Assembly: GCF_901538355.1 (NCBI RefSeq)
Contig: NZ_LR593887.1
Coordinates: 992,001 to 1,056,000 of the forward strand
DNA: 64,000 nucleotides
Source: Tuwongella immobilis
GTDB lineage: Bacteria; Planctomycetota; Planctomycetia; Gemmatales; Gemmataceae
Direction: 5' to 3'
The notes beneath the pieces are model-generated. The model worked only from the letters and a program-made list of their open reading frames with translations, was not told where the DNA came from and did no database searches. Made by a program: the position numbers and the translations under genes. This document shows, piece by piece, positions 1 through 9,236 of this stretch. Positions within the stretch are counted from its first letter, which is position 1. Each line of letters begins with the position of its first letter.

Positions 1-1621
1 TGGTCAGATTCGGTTTATCGCCCAGCGTGACGACGGTGCCATTGCGGAGATCCAAAATGGCGGAGGTGTCGAACGCGGTATTGAGCGCGAGGGTGCCGGT
101 GCCTTCTTTCTGCCACTTGCCGTTGCTCAATTTGGAGGTGACATTCAGCCGCGTCAGCGGGTTGGTGCCGTTGACGGTGACCAATCGCGTGCCGCCGGCG
201 AGGTTGATGGTGCCGTTGAGGATACTCGAGGTGACCGAGGTTCCATCGGCGTTGATGGTGGTATTTCCATCGAGAATCAGCGTTCCGGTGGCGCCGTTGT
301 TGATGCTGCCGGTGCCCATGGTGAGCGTGCTGATGGTGAGCTGCCCGTTGTTGACCAGCGCTTTGCCATCGTTGGTGATGTTGAGCTGGCCGATGGTTTC
401 GGTCTTCCCGTTGATATCCAACGTGCCCAAGAATCCGAGGTTGAGCACCTTGCCATCGGCGATGACATTGGAGTTGATGAGCCGCAGCGTGGGATTGGTG
501 TCGAGATCGCCGCTGATGGAGACAAGATTGTTGACGGCGTTCAATCCGGACGGTGTGGCGAGTTCCAGCACGCCATTGCGCACACTGGTTTGGCCGGTGA
601 AGCTGTTGCCGGTGGGCGATTCCAGTCGCATGGTGCCCGCGCCGGTCTTGCGGAACGACTTGCTGCCGGAAATTTCGCCGGTGACCAACAAATCGGTCGC
701 CGCGGTGCCGTTATCGACCGTTACCACGGTGAACAGCAGATTTCCGAAGGCGAGTTCGGAGCTAATTTTGGAGGATGTCGGCGAGGGGGTGACATTGATG
801 GCGTTGTTGACCACCAGCGTGCCGGCCCCCTGAACGGTGCCGCCGCCGATGCCGTTGCCCAGCGTGAGCGTGTTGGCCGTGAAGGTGCTGTTTCCGGCCA
901 GGCCGATGGTGCCATCGTTGCGAACCAGGGCATTGGTGGCCGAAACGCTGGCATTCACGGTGACCGTGACAAAGCCCGAAGCGGTGCCATTGTCGCCGTC
1001 GCCCACTTGCAGGTTGGCCAGGTTGCCCACTCCCCCATACAAGCTGAGGTGGCCATCGCTCACAAATGTGGTGCCCGTGTAGCTGTTGGCCCCCTGGAAC
1101 CAGACGTCGCCCGCACCGCGGATTTCGATTTGGCCGGACCCGGTGATCGGTGCGGAAATCGTCAGTGTGGTATTCGTGGGAGCGATAATCTGGTGGCCGA
1201 AGCCGGTGAAATTCAGCTTGCTGGCACCGGTAATTTTGTTGCCTGTGGTGAATGCTTCGATGCCCGGCACACCCGCGCCGGAATCCACGGTCAATTGCGT
1301 GTTGAGCGTCAGAATCGTCGTGCTGCCCGGATCAAAGCGAATTTCGTTGACCTTCAAATTGGCAGTCAGGCTATCCACGGTGACATTCGCCGCCGTGTTG
1401 AACACCACCGTCACGGGGTTGCCCGGATCGTTGACGGGGACACCGCCGTTCCAGTTGGCAGCGTTGCTCCACAGCGAATTGCCGCCGCCACCCGTCCACG
1501 TATGCGTTGCCGGAACCACCCGTTCATCCAGCGATTCCAACATCGGGCGAATCGGCCGTGCTGGTGATGCGGTCACTGGGGAGGGGGCCGATTTTCGATT
1601 GCGACGCGAGAGCCAACCCAT
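1..1621 (-). CDS. Autotransporter-associated beta-strand-repeat surface protein (3' end outside window)
   Basis: The minus strand is open from 1621 to the window edge, giving about 540 residues with no stop. The N terminus carries LESLDERVVP (residues 28-37), resembling the LE.LE.R motif found at the N termini of large planctomycete surface proteins. It is followed by TWTGGGGNSLWSNAANW. At least three repeats of the form 'KTGAGTM...NSFTGQTSVRNGVLEL' follow, typical of the PF12951 beta-strand repeat, and the protein is rich in Gly, Asn and Thr. The start at 1621 has GGAG eight bases upstream; the ATG at 1627 is too close to it. Family knowledge suggests a secreted or cell-surface beta-helical protein. 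The C-terminal part and any anchor lie outside the window, so the function is unknown. Confidence 0.85.
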   Translation of the reverse strand, partial: MGWLSRRNRKSAPSPVTASPARPIRPMLESLDERVVPATHTWTGGGGNSLWSNAANWNGGVPVNDPGNPVTVVFNTAANVTVDSLTANLKVNEIRFDPGSTTILTLNTQLTVDSGAGVPGIEAFTTGNKITGASKLNFTGFGHQIIAPTNTTLTISAPITGSGQIEIRGAGDVWFQGANSYTGTTFVSDGHLSLYGGVGNLANLQVGDGDNGTASGFVTVTVNASVSATNALVRNDGTIGLAGNSTFTANTLTLGNGIGGGTVQGAGTLVVNNAINVTPSPTSSKISSELAFGNLLFTVVTVDNGTAATDLLVTGEISGSKSFRKTGAGTMRLESPTGNSFTGQTSVRNGVLELATPSGLNAVNNLVSISGDLDTNPTLRLINSNVIADGKVLNLGFLGTLDINGKTETIGQLNITNDGKALVNNGQLTISTLTMGTGSINNGATGTLILDGNTTINADGTSVTSSILNGTINLAGGTRLVTVNGTNPLTRLNVTSKLSNGKWQKEGTGTLALNTAFDTSAILDLRNGTVVTLGDKPNLT

Positions 1622-1784
1622 GATCATCGCTCCAACTCGAAAGTAAGGATCGTCATGCCACAATCGACTGATGCATTTGACCGGGCAAAGCGAAACACTC
1701 GAAGTCGGAATTTTTTTCCAACTTTGGCCCATGCCCCCGATGGTGTCAACGATTGGAAATTGTAACCCGAATCCATTCAACGCG
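1622..1784. other. Intergenic gap between surface-protein gene and sigma-factor gene
   Basis: This gap lies between two minus-strand genes. On the minus strand a perfect TTGACA (forward 1744-1749) sits about 120 bases upstream of the surface-protein start, but the hexamer 17 bases further on (CAAAGT) is a poor -10, so the promoter is only suggestive. A run of seven T (1711-1717) lies nearby. No terminator hairpin with a proper stem was found. Confidence 0.25.
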
Positions 1785-2390
1785 TTAGAACCAATCATCT
1801 CGCACACCGGATGCCCGTAATTTGGCGCGAAGTCGGCTCAGTTTCACGCGGAGAATATCGGCGTTCTGTCCGAGCATGTCGGCAATTTCCACGGTGCGGT
1901 ATCCCATGGCGGACAGTTCCAACAATTGCCGATCGCTGGCGGGTAATTCGCGGCAGAGCCGTTCGACGGCATCGCGATTGGCGACCGTGTGCGTGGGTTC
2001 GGGGGTGTCATCGCTGAGTGCGAGAATGACTTCCGGGAGATTCGCACCGCTCCCCGCATCGCCGCCAGCGCCATGGCCGCATTCCGGGCGAGATTGCCGT
2101 TGGGCACGTTGCCATTGGCGGGCGGCCTTGCGACGGACGATCGTCAACGCCAGGGCGATCAGTTGTTCCGGGCCGGTGAATTCGAATTTGTTCTGACGAA
2201 GACCCATCAACAGCGAGCGATGCACCGATTGCACCAAATCGATGGTGTCCAGATATGGGCGAAGGGCGGCCCCCAACCGCACGCGGGCGACGGCGCGCAC
2301 TTGCGGTTCGTATTGCCGAGCGATTTCCAGCAGTGCATCCGCATTCCCTTGCCGGGCTTGCACTAAGAGTTCGTCAAAGGGCAAACTCAT
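1785..2390 (-). CDS. ECF-type RNA polymerase sigma factor (planctomycete sigma-70 family)
   Basis: A 201-aa protein with sigma-70 region 2, including DTIDLVQSV at residues 48-56 and a conserved basic stretch IVRRKAARQW. Region 4 is a C-terminal helix-turn-helix (about 145-195; GYRTVEIADMLGQN). There are no other domains, as in ECF factors. It would direct RNA polymerase to a small regulon. The ATG at 2390 has GGAGGG ten bases upstream; an in-frame ATG at 2417 has a weaker site. The gene is transcribed away from the kinase gene at 2587, with 196 bases between starts. ECF factors linked to Ser/Thr kinases are established in Planctomycetes, so the kinase may control this factor; that is inference. 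No anti-sigma factor is visible nearby. Confidence 0.88.
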   Translation of the reverse strand: MSLPFDELLVQARQGNADALLEIARQYEPQVRAVARVRLGAALRPYLDTIDLVQSVHRSLLMGLRQNKFEFTGPEQLIALALTIVRRKAARQWQRAQRQSRPECGHGAGGDAGSGANLPEVILALSDDTPEPTHTVANRDAVERLCRELPASDRQLLELSAMGYRTVEIADMLGQNADILRVKLSRLRAKLRASGVRDDWF

Positions 2391-2481
2391 GGATCGCAAT
2401 CCCTCCCGTGTTGACATCCCGCAGCGAATCCCTGCTGCAGATGCGATGCGATTCGGTGATGCTTTCGGCGTGGCATGGTCG

Positions 2482-2503
2482 GAAAATTTCCCGAAAAATT
2501 TTC
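2482..2503. promoter_or_regulatory. AT-rich inverted repeat in the divergent sigma/kinase promoter region
   Basis: GAAAATTT (2482-2489) and AAATTTTC (2496-2503) form a perfect 8-bp inverted repeat with a 6-bp centre. It lies about midway between the divergent starts at 2390 and 2587. It could be an operator for a regulator acting on both genes. No convincing -35/-10 pair was placed on either strand. Confidence 0.35.
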
Positions 2504-2586
2504 GCCTTGCCTGTTTCGTTTTTCGGTCCTTCTGGCATCATCCAATAGCCGTCCCCTCGCCCGCTATTGCTCGTGGAGATCCAACC

Positions 2587-5500
2587 ATGGAACGTCCGCA
2601 AGTGGATGATCCCATGCAGCAATTTCGCGCTGCCTGCCAACAAGTGGACCGTTGCGTCCGAGCGGGGGAGCCATCCATCCTCGCGGATTGGGTCGCACCC
2701 GGGGCACCACTGCTGGCCGATCTCGATCTGGCCGTCGAACTCGTCTTCACCGAATATGTCACTCGGGAAATGCTCGGCCAAAAGCCCTCTCCCGATGAAT
2801 ACTATAATCGCTTTCCCCACCTGGCGAAAGCATTAGCCCAGTTGTTTCAGGTTGACCAACTTCTCCAGGACTCGCAATCGCTACAACCCGAACACGAACG
2901 CTCCCGGTCAACGCTGCCCGATGGCACCTGGACCGGCTTGCATCGTCCGAATCGGGCCATGCCCACGCACTTGGGCCGCTATCGAATTTTGCAAGAACTC
3001 GGCGCGGGGGGGATGGGCATCGTCTACCACGCCTGGGATGGATTGCTTCGGCGACCGGTGGCCATCAAACTCATCCGCTCGGGAGCCGCCGCCAGCGAAA
3101 GTGATCTCGCCCGCCTTCGACAAGAAGCCGCCGCACTCGCGCGATGTTCCCATTCGCATTTGGTGCAGATTTTTGAAGTCGGCGAATCCGAAGGCCAGCC
3201 GTTTCTGGTGCTGGAATACGTCCCCGGCCCGACCTTGCGGGAACAGTTATCCCAGGGACCGCTCGCGCCCCACGATGCCGCCCATCTGCTGGAACGGCTG
3301 GCGCTGGCGATGGATCACGCGCATTTACGCGGGGTCTTGCACCGCGATTTGAAGCCCGCCAATATCTTGCTCCAGGTGGAATCCAAGGAGTTGCCTCACT
3401 CCCAACAGACGGAACGCCCCACCGAATGGACCGGCCCCTGGACTCCGAAAATCACCGATTTCGGACTCGCCGTATTGCGAACCAGCGATGACCGACTCAC
3501 GGAGACTGGCCACCTCATTGGCACCATCGCCTACATGGCCCCCGAACAGGCCGAAGGACGGCCCGGATGGGTGCAACCCGCCGTCGATTTATACGCGCTG
3601 GGCGTGATCCTCTACGAATGCCTCACGGGGCGCCCGCCGTTCTTGGCCGATTCTCCCGTCGAACTCATGCGCCGCATCAGCCAGGAAGAGGTGCCGGCGA
3701 TTCGGCTGGTGGCCCCGCAGGTTCCCCGAGATTTGCAGGTGATTTGCGAGCGCTGTCTGCGGAAACGGCCCGATCAGCGGTACGAATCTGCCGCCGACTT
3801 AGCTGCCGACTTGCGCCGATTTCTGGAAGGCAAGTCGATCTTGGCGCGACCGCAGCCGATTTGGGAGCGTTCCTGGCGCTGGATTCGCCGCAACCAGACG
3901 CTTTCCGGGCTGAGCATCGTCGGAGTTGTCGCGGTCGTGGGCATGCTGATTGCCTGGGCCCAGTTCACCCATCGGCTGGCATTGGAGCGCGATGCAACAC
4001 GCCAGCAACGCAATCTGGCAATCACCGCGCTGAGCGATGCCCAAACCGCGAATGCCACCGCGCAGGCCGAGCAAGCGCGGGCCGAGCAGTTGCTCCGCGA
4101 TCGGGAAGGAATGCTCTACGCGGCGACGATCACCCGTGCGGCCATGATGGCGACGACGAATCCCATACTGGCGCAATCGCTGTTGCAATCGCCGGAACGC
4201 TGCCCACCACAACAGCGAGACTTCGCTTGGAATTTTCTGCATTCCATGAGTCGATCGCAGTTGGTGCGACCGACGGAGAGTCGCGCTGGGATCAACGCGA
4301 TTGCGCTGGCTCCGATGAGTCGGCGGCTGGTGAGCGTGGATCAGGGCGGGAATATTCTGCTGTGGAATTCCGCCACTGCACAGTTGGAAATGCGTCTGCG
4401 CTCAGTGCATTCGGGGGCTGTCACGGCCGTGGCAATCAGCACCGATGGCCGCTGGTTGGTCACCGGCGGCTCGGATGGCACCGTGGGCACGCTGTCACTG
4501 CCAGAAGGCAAAATTTCCGGAGAAATTCAGCGATTTCCCGGGGAAATCCACGCGCTGGCGATCTCCGCCAACGGGGATGAGATTGCTGCCGCCGCCACCT
4601 CCGCACAAGACAATCGCCAAGGAACCGCACTGCGTCTCTGGCGACGCGATGCACCCCAAACGCAGCGGGAATTCGCGCGTCCTGGCAGTGTGCGGGCCGT
4701 TCAGTTCTCGCCCGATTCGCGGCGATTGCTGGCCGGGTACGCCTCCCACGATGCTCAGGGGCGATTGCTTGGAGAATCCGTCTTGTGGAACATCGCCACC
4801 GGCAAACCGGCGCATGTGCAAGCCTGGCCCGGCTCGCTGGTGCGGGCGATTGGTTTCTCGCCGGATGGCTCGCTGTTTGCCGCCGCGAATGGGGAGATGA
4901 CCGCCCAAATTCGTGACAGTGCCGAGCCGACGATCCGTGTCTGGAAATCGGCGGATTTATCGCAAGTCGCATCGCTGAGTTTGTCGCTGAGTGTGACCCA
5001 ATTGGCCTTTCGTCCCGACGCCCGAACCATTGTCGTGGGTGCCTCGGATTCGTCGCTGACCTGCGTGGATTGGCAATCGGGTGAATCGACGCACCGACTC
5101 CCGCCGCACGAGGCGAAAATCCCCATCAAGCGGGACGCCGATGCCGATGCACCCATGCCCCCATTGCAACCCTATGCCGCACAAGGGCAATCGCTGCGCA
5201 GTGTCTCCGGGTTGGGCTGGGATGTTGAGGGGCGCTGGTTGATGAGTTCAGGAGCAGACGGCACCCTGCGTTGGACGGCGTTGGCGGAGGATCGCCAGGC
5301 ACGGAGCTACACGCTGGCGAATGCGGCCATCTACGGGGCGGATGGCTTCGCCGATGGCTGGGTGTGGACGCATTACAACGCATCCCTGGTGCAGGGAAGT
5401 TCGCAATCGATGCAGCATCGCTCGCATGCCATTGCCGGGCAGGTGAAATTGGTCGCCACCTCGCCGGATCAAAAACGGGTGGCTGTCGCCGTCGATCGGC

Positions 5501-6258
5501 TCAACGATCGCAACGAAATCGGCCGTTGGCTGGTGGTTTCCGAATTGGGCAGCGCTCAACCGCTCTTCGAGGGACCGTTCCCGGCTCGCGATGGCGTCAC
5601 GGGCTTATGCTGGGATCTCGACGGCGAATGGGTGCATGCGCTGCAAGGCCCCGCCTGGGTGAGTTGGAGCCGCGAATCCAAGCGATTCCGGTTTCAACGC
5701 GTGGCGAATCGCACCTTGGGTTCGTTGGCTCGCGGCCCCGAGAATGAGTGCGTGTGGCTGATTCAACCCGCCGGAATCGAACTCCAGCACCTGGGGCAAT
5801 CCGAGCCGAGTTATCGCTGGGCACCCCCCGAAGGACGGATCATTCGCCATAGCGTTAGTGCAGATGGGCGAACGCTGCTGCTGACCGTGCATCGTGACCC
5901 GCGCGTGCGGATGATGCTCTATCGAATTGTCTGGGGCGAGACGCCGAGCGTGACAATTCTTCCCGTGGAACTTGAAGCGCGGAGCGTGCTGACCATCAGC
6001 CCCGATGCCCGAAACCTCGCCGTGACGCACCCGACCCGACGTGAGATTGCCATTTGGCACCTGGCGACGCTGCAAGAGTTATTCCGCGTGCACGCTCCAT
6101 TGGGCATTTACCGCTTGCATTTCAGCGGCGACAACCGCCACCTCGCCGCCTTCGCCCGCTCCGGAAACCGCCGAGAAACCCTCTTCACCACCTGGGGCAC
6201 CATCCCGCTCCACACCCACTTCGCCATCCCCACACCCCCCAACCCAACGCCGAAATAA
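2587..6258 (+). CDS. Membrane Ser/Thr protein kinase with C-terminal WD40 repeats
   Basis: A 1223-aa protein. Residues 1-125 form a helical region with an EYYNRFPHLA motif, common before planctomycete kinases. The kinase domain runs about 129-408: glycine loop ELGAGGMGIVY, VAIK lysine near 160, catalytic HRDLKPANILL near 251, DFG near 292 and MAPEQAEG near 317, so it looks active. About 20 residues are inserted between NILL and DFG. A transmembrane helix (about 438-460, GLSIVGVVAVVGMLIAW) is followed by a short coiled coil (about 480-505) and degenerate WD40 repeats to the end, probably a propeller. The kinase should be cytoplasmic and the propeller on the far side of the membrane. The start is set by GGAG at 2575, eight bases before ATG. 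It is divergent from the sigma-factor gene, a likely signalling partner. Confidence 0.92.
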   Translation: MERPQVDDPMQQFRAACQQVDRCVRAGEPSILADWVAPGAPLLADLDLAVELVFTEYVTREMLGQKPSPDEYYNRFPHLAKALAQLFQVDQLLQDSQSLQPEHERSRSTLPDGTWTGLHRPNRAMPTHLGRYRILQELGAGGMGIVYHAWDGLLRRPVAIKLIRSGAAASESDLARLRQEAAALARCSHSHLVQIFEVGESEGQPFLVLEYVPGPTLREQLSQGPLAPHDAAHLLERLALAMDHAHLRGVLHRDLKPANILLQVESKELPHSQQTERPTEWTGPWTPKITDFGLAVLRTSDDRLTETGHLIGTIAYMAPEQAEGRPGWVQPAVDLYALGVILYECLTGRPPFLADSPVELMRRISQEEVPAIRLVAPQVPRDLQVICERCLRKRPDQRYESAADLAADLRRFLEGKSILARPQPIWERSWRWIRRNQTLSGLSIVGVVAVVGMLIAWAQFTHRLALERDATRQQRNLAITALSDAQTANATAQAEQARAEQLLRDREGMLYAATITRAAMMATTNPILAQSLLQSPERCPPQQRDFAWNFLHSMSRSQLVRPTESRAGINAIALAPMSRRLVSVDQGGNILLWNSATAQLEMRLRSVHSGAVTAVAISTDGRWLVTGGSDGTVGTLSLPEGKISGEIQRFPGEIHALAISANGDEIAAAATSAQDNRQGTALRLWRRDAPQTQREFARPGSVRAVQFSPDSRRLLAGYASHDAQGRLLGESVLWNIATGKPAHVQAWPGSLVRAIGFSPDGSLFAAANGEMTAQIRDSAEPTIRVWKSADLSQVASLSLSLSVTQLAFRPDARTIVVGASDSSLTCVDWQSGESTHRLPPHEAKIPIKRDADADAPMPPLQPYAAQGQSLRSVSGLGWDVEGRWLMSSGADGTLRWTALAEDRQARSYTLANAAIYGADGFADGWVWTHYNASLVQGSSQSMQHRSHAIAGQVKLVATSPDQKRVAVAVDRLNDRNEIGRWLVVSELGSAQPLFEGPFPARDGVTGLCWDLDGEWVHALQGPAWVSWSRESKRFRFQRVANRTLGSLARGPENECVWLIQPAGIELQHLGQSEPSYRWAPPEGRIIRHSVSADGRTLLLTVHRDPRVRMMLYRIVWGETPSVTILPVELEARSVLTISPDARNLAVTHPTRREIAIWHLATLQELFRVHAPLGIYRLHFSGDNRHLAAFARSGNRRETLFTTWGTIPLHTHFAIPTPPNPTPK

Positions 6259-6294
6259 CGGCAAGTCTTCACCGCGAACCGTCGGCAAGTCTTC
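6259..6294 (+). repeat. Two 12-bp direct repeats upstream of the KAP gene
   Basis: CGGCAAGTCTTC occurs at 6259-6270 and again at 6283-6294, 24 bases apart (about two helical turns). The repeats follow the kinase stop and precede the KAP NTPase gene. They may be binding sites for a regulator; nothing further can be shown. Confidence 0.45.
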
Positions 6295-6349
6295 GCCGAT
6301 TTTCCGACGATCGAATATCGCATTTCGACATCCATTCCATGTAAGATAC

Positions 6350-6367
6350 GTGTCGATGTTCCGACAC
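6350..6367 (+). promoter_or_regulatory. Short palindrome upstream of KAP NTPase gene
   Basis: GTGTCG (6350-6355) and CGACAC (6362-6367) form a 6-bp inverted repeat with a 6-bp spacer, 40 bases before the KAP start. A TAAGAT (6342-6347) just upstream could be a weak -10, without a clear -35. This is operator-like but weakly supported. Confidence 0.25.
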
Positions 6368-6407
6368 CCGTCCGGAACGCGTCGCTCTGTCGCCGTGGAA
6401 TCGACCG

Positions 6408-9152
6408 ATGAACGAACCGAATGCCCCTACGCCCGCTCCCGACAACGATCGCAAGAAGAACTGGTACGATTGGCTATTCAACATCTCGACGAAGCAGTGG
6501 CTTCTCTGGGGTGTCAACCTCGTGATTGCGATCGTCGCTGGGATGCTGTTGATTCCGTGGGCGAGGGTGTTTCCCGAAGACTTCCATCGCTTCGTGGTTG
6601 AGAAAGATAGTGTGGTGCGCTGGACGATTCGGTTCGGCGTTGGCTTGGGCGTGACATGGCTCCTCTTTCGGTTCTTCTCGGTGAAAGTCACCCAGATTGG
6701 CAGCTTGATCTGGCTCAAGTTTCCCCCCTTATGGCTCGCGTGGTGTTTCGCACTGGCGTTCTTGTGGGGATACGATTTGACTTACGGATTGGGGCCGCGG
6801 GGGGGCGAAATGGACTTCTGGGAATGGGCCGCGGAGGGATTCCCCCGCGATTCCGAGAAGGCCACATACCAGGCCTCGTGGGAGGATTGGTTGGTCGTGG
6901 CGTTGCTTCCGGTGGGGTTGTTTTTTGCAGGACAATACTTGTTCCCGAAAAATCCTGAGGAAGCCGAATCTGATTTGCTGCCAATCCAGCTGCCGATCGA
7001 TGAGCTGCTCAAGGACTGGGATCGTGTTGAATCCTGGCTCAAATCGGAAGACCCCGCTCAGTATGACATTCTCGGTTATGTGCGGATCGCAGATCGGATG
7101 GCCGAACGGATGCTAAACGATCATGGCACATTCGGCTTGATTGGTGATTACGGGAGCGGGAAAACGACGCTGATTCAGTGGACGAAAGCCAAGGTACGGG
7201 AGAAGCAGAAAAACCAGAAATCGTCGCCGAAAATTTGGTTTGTGAAACAGAGTTGCTGGGGGTTCGAGGATTCCTCGACGGCGATTCATCAGCTCTTGTC
7301 GGCAGCGGTCGATGAGATTGGGAAACACGTCGATTGCTTCTCGTTTCGGTTCCTGCCCGAATCGTATCGCAAAACCTTTTCCGGCGGCGACGATTGGGTG
7401 CATTCCATTTTGGACATGGTGCTGGGTTGCACCGACCCGATTGAACAATTTCACCACTTGAAAGCGATTCTGGAGTGTGCCCACGCTCGGGTGATCTTCA
7501 TCATCGAAGACTTGGACCGCAACGACAGCGACCGATTCGATCGCCAAGACATCCTCGCCCTGCTGCAACGCCTCCGCGAATTCAAGAAACAATTCTCATT
7601 CGTGCTGGCAACCGGCAAAGAGCGATCCAACGATATCGATTTCGCAAAACTCTGCGATCATTTCCAACTGCTCCCGGAGTTGACGAAAGAGCAAATGGGG
7701 AAATTGATTTCTCGGGTCCGTCGGCAGTGTTTGGATGAGTATAAAGTTATTTCTCCAGAGAATGAGAAGACATGTTGGTATCTTGATCCATCTGATTTGA
7801 AATCACATGAATTGGATTTTTTAACCCCAGTATCTAGGCTAATTCGGACACCAAGAGTGTTAAAACGGGCTCTTCGCCACGCGTATCATGCATGGGAGCA
7901 CCTCCATGGTGAAGTATCGTTGGATGTGCTTCTTGCGGTGAACATGATACGATACGGAGTCCCTGATCTATTTGATTTTTTACTTCGATTTCATTCCGAG
8001 CTATTATCTGACGAAGCAGAACGAACTTTTATGAAACTATCTGATGTTGAGATGTTTCCCAGATTAAAGCTGCCATGGGAGGACCTGACTCAAAGAAATG
8101 GGGCGATGTTACCGAATCTAATTGAAATGTTGAGTGTCATAATGCCAAGCTCGATTAAGAATTTAGGAGTTGAGCAATCTGGATGGCGTAGTATTCCCCA
8201 GGGAATCGAATCTTCAAAATATTGGATGCGAATTGTGAATGAGTTTGTTGAAGGAGAACAAATCAAAGATGAGGATTTTCTAAGGGATTTTGGTGATTGG
8301 ATTGATAATCCAAAAGATGAGATGATGTTCGTTGATCGATTGCAATCTAGTCAACAGTATTATTCTCTCTTTCAATATTTTTCAAAGTGGATCTTCAGAA
8401 ATCGTGAAGATTGCATATTTGAGTTGTTTGCTCAGGTGATTGTGCGATATCGTCAAGAGGTTGAGGATCAGATCACTAACAATACTATAGTGAGCAAAAA
8501 AATATTCCCATCTAGGGTTATTGACGATCTTGCAAGATTGATCGAGCAATCGGAGCTTTCTGGAAATAAGATTGAAGAATTTTATACCAAACAATTACAA
8601 CTTGCAGCAAAAATACAGATTGATCTCGTAAATCAGCTGTACCACTATGTCTTGAGGTTGCCGGTAAATAGAATTAACCCGGATTTTAAGCCGATGGTAA
8701 CACAGAAAAGTGCTGAATTCATGCATGATGGATTCAAAACTAGCAAAGAACCGTATCAACTGTTTTATACAAGTCATCATAATTCGCTGTATGACCTCAT
8801 CCGTCTTGGTAAAGATAAAGATCTAGATTGGTCCTGGATTGGTTTGTATTTGATTAGGTGTCTCCAATCAAAACAAATGCCTATAGTTGGCCGGATTGTT
8901 ATGATGAATGTATTTAATCTGATTATAAGAAGATTTCCTGATGGAAGTCTAGCGGTTGATGAAGTCGATTTGTCCTGTCTCAAAAAATACTTTCCTGGTA
9001 ATGAATCCAAACTTCTGGATCTTATTGATCTGAGTGTCCTTGGATATAGTTCCCAACTAGCAAACACCATCCAAAAGGGAATCAATGCGGCCCGTTCGGA
9101 GTTGGCAAAAAAATCTGGCGATAATTCTCCACAGCCCCCCACCGGCTCCTGA
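6408..9152 (+). CDS. KAP family P-loop NTPase with four transmembrane helices
   Basis: A 914-aa protein. Four hydrophobic helices lie at about 30-52, 71-93, 97-125 and 162-181. A KAP-type P-loop domain follows: Walker A GDYGSGKTT near 246 and Walker B RVIFIIEDLDR near 361, followed by a sensor-like VLATGKE. Membrane helices in or near a P-loop domain are characteristic of the KAP family, whose best-known bacterial member, PifA of the F plasmid, blocks phage T7. The C-terminal 470 residues match nothing I recognise. Base composition changes abruptly near 7739 (residue about 444): upstream codons are GC-rich like the neighbours, while downstream to about 9120 they are AT-rich. No partner gene is adjacent. 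Defence is plausible but unproven. Confidence 0.85.
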   Translation: MNEPNAPTPAPDNDRKKNWYDWLFNISTKQWLLWGVNLVIAIVAGMLLIPWARVFPEDFHRFVVEKDSVVRWTIRFGVGLGVTWLLFRFFSVKVTQIGSLIWLKFPPLWLAWCFALAFLWGYDLTYGLGPRGGEMDFWEWAAEGFPRDSEKATYQASWEDWLVVALLPVGLFFAGQYLFPKNPEEAESDLLPIQLPIDELLKDWDRVESWLKSEDPAQYDILGYVRIADRMAERMLNDHGTFGLIGDYGSGKTTLIQWTKAKVREKQKNQKSSPKIWFVKQSCWGFEDSSTAIHQLLSAAVDEIGKHVDCFSFRFLPESYRKTFSGGDDWVHSILDMVLGCTDPIEQFHHLKAILECAHARVIFIIEDLDRNDSDRFDRQDILALLQRLREFKKQFSFVLATGKERSNDIDFAKLCDHFQLLPELTKEQMGKLISRVRRQCLDEYKVISPENEKTCWYLDPSDLKSHELDFLTPVSRLIRTPRVLKRALRHAYHAWEHLHGEVSLDVLLAVNMIRYGVPDLFDFLLRFHSELLSDEAERTFMKLSDVEMFPRLKLPWEDLTQRNGAMLPNLIEMLSVIMPSSIKNLGVEQSGWRSIPQGIESSKYWMRIVNEFVEGEQIKDEDFLRDFGDWIDNPKDEMMFVDRLQSSQQYYSLFQYFSKWIFRNREDCIFELFAQVIVRYRQEVEDQITNNTIVSKKIFPSRVIDDLARLIEQSELSGNKIEEFYTKQLQLAAKIQIDLVNQLYHYVLRLPVNRINPDFKPMVTQKSAEFMHDGFKTSKEPYQLFYTSHHNSLYDLIRLGKDKDLDWSWIGLYLIRCLQSKQMPIVGRIVMMNVFNLIIRRFPDGSLAVDEVDLSCLKKYFPGNESKLLDLIDLSVLGYSSQLANTIQKGINAARSELAKKSGDNSPQPPTGS

Positions 9153-9181
9153 AAACCGCGTGTGGATGTCGGGGGGGCACT

Positions 9182-9191
9182 TACAATTGTA
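9182..9191 (+). promoter_or_regulatory. TACAATTGTA palindrome upstream of acid phosphatase gene
   Basis: A perfect 10-bp palindrome contains TACAAT (9182-9187), a good -10 hexamer on both strands, about 50 bases before the start at 9237. The matching -35 is poor, so it is a candidate promoter or operator only. Confidence 0.25.
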
Positions 9192-9236
9192 GTGGTGGCG
9201 TGCTGCGGAGTGGTTTGCAATCGGGGAGGGGGCGTG

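Noticed and set aside
590-1567. Plus-strand frame of 325 codons over the left-end gene
   Set aside because: It is antisense to a minus-strand frame with clear beta-strand repeats. Its translation is low-complexity and has no ribosome site.
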